Of a stretch of 28,663 bases of DNA, positions 28,457-28,663 are shown piece by piece. The stretch's first letter is position 1. Each line of letters starts with the position of its first letter. Source of the DNA: DATAEU01 sp046724395 (GTDB lineage Bacteria > Actinomycetota > UBA4738 > HRBIN12); contig JBKOWM010000162.1 of assembly GCA_046724395.1 (NCBI GenBank), positions 1 to 28,663 of the forward strand. Direction: 5' to 3'. A program made the translations under genes and the position numbers. Under the pieces are notes generated by a model that searched no databases, was not told the DNA's origin, and saw only the letters and a list, made by a program, of their open reading frames with translations.

Positions 28457-28663
28457 GGGTCGCGAAGCGCATCCAGGATCTGCCCCCGTACCTGTTCGCG
28501 GGGCTCGACGCGAAGCTCGCTGCCAAGCGGGCGGAGGGCGTCGACGTGATCTCGCTCGGGGTCGGCGACCCCGATCTGCCCACACCCGATCACATCGTGG
28601 CGGCAATGCGCGACGCGGTCTATGACCCGTCGACACACCGATACCCCTCGTACTGGGGGAGCC
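28453..28663 (+). CDS. dapL: Probable LL-diaminopimelate aminotransferase (3' end cut off)
   Basis: Only the first 70 codons are in the window. The sequence RVAKRIQDLPPYLFAGLDAK, then DVISLGVGDPDLPTPDHIV and HRYPSYWG, is the start of a class I/II PLP aminotransferase. The LPPYLFA wording and the position directly behind dapF favour DapL, which converts tetrahydrodipicolinate directly to LL-diaminopimelate. The active-site lysine lies beyond the edge, and related aspartate or alanine aminotransferases start in a similar way, so the substrate is inferred. The ATG overlaps the dapF stop. Confidence 0.78.
   Translation, partial: MRVAKRIQDLPPYLFAGLDAKLAAKRAEGVDVISLGVGDPDLPTPDHIVAAMRDAVYDPSTHRYPSYWGS

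Noticed and set aside
1..28663. CRISPR arrays, tRNA or rRNA genes, prophage or insertion-sequence genes
   Set aside because: No regularly spaced repeats, no tRNA-like T-loop and acceptor pairing, no rRNA signature sequences and no transposase or integrase reading frame were recognised by eye.

Overview
This window is the left end of a contig from a GC-rich bacterium. It carries a dense run of housekeeping genes, and I see no phage, plasmid, CRISPR or insertion-sequence gene. The gene content points to Actinomycetota, probably a deep lineage. The inorganic pyrophosphatase and RNase J read like actinobacterial homologues, several genes appear to be transcribed without a leader, and the recA operator has the Gram-positive LexA form. 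RNase Y, and what looks like an LL-diaminopimelate aminotransferase, are not typical of the best-known actinobacterial genera. The lineage is inferred from protein resemblance and gene order, not measured.

Layout: bases 1-75 are a C/G low-complexity tract, probably an assembly artefact, which hides the start of ylxR. A plus-strand translation and RNA block follows: ylxR, infB, ylxP, rbfA, nrnA, truB, ribF, rpsO and pnp. Next come an M16 peptidase and dapB. A small accessory patch (PIG-L hydrolase, lipoprotein, reverse-strand PduO-type adenosyltransferase) precedes dapA, rnjA and ftsK. A reverse-strand pair (an unrecognised 127-aa protein and ppa) interrupts, then the plus strand resumes with a RodZ-like HTH membrane protein, cinA, thpR, recA and recX. 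The right end holds rny, miaB, miaA, dapF and the first 70 codons of an aminotransferase that is probably dapL.

Three themes link the genes. (1) RNA turnover: PNPase, RNase J, RNase Y and NrnA together cover endonucleolytic cleavage, exonucleolytic decay and nanoRNA removal. (2) Lysine and peptidoglycan precursor synthesis: dapA, dapB, dapF and the putative dapL would make up the aminotransferase route from aspartate semialdehyde to meso-diaminopimelate. (3) DNA repair: cinA, recA and recX follow each other, with a perfect SOS operator before recA.

The least explained element is a roughly 37-bp GC-rich repeat present three times: at the dapA/rnjA and miaB/miaA junctions and just after ftsK. 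In two of the three places it falls inside the predicted N-terminal codons of the downstream enzyme. Other signals worth a look are a 14-bp perfect hairpin just before the recA ribosome-binding site, a large stem-loop in the pnp leader, and a recurring layout in which a -10-like hexamer sits 6-12 bases before an unusual or Shine-Dalgarno-less start codon.
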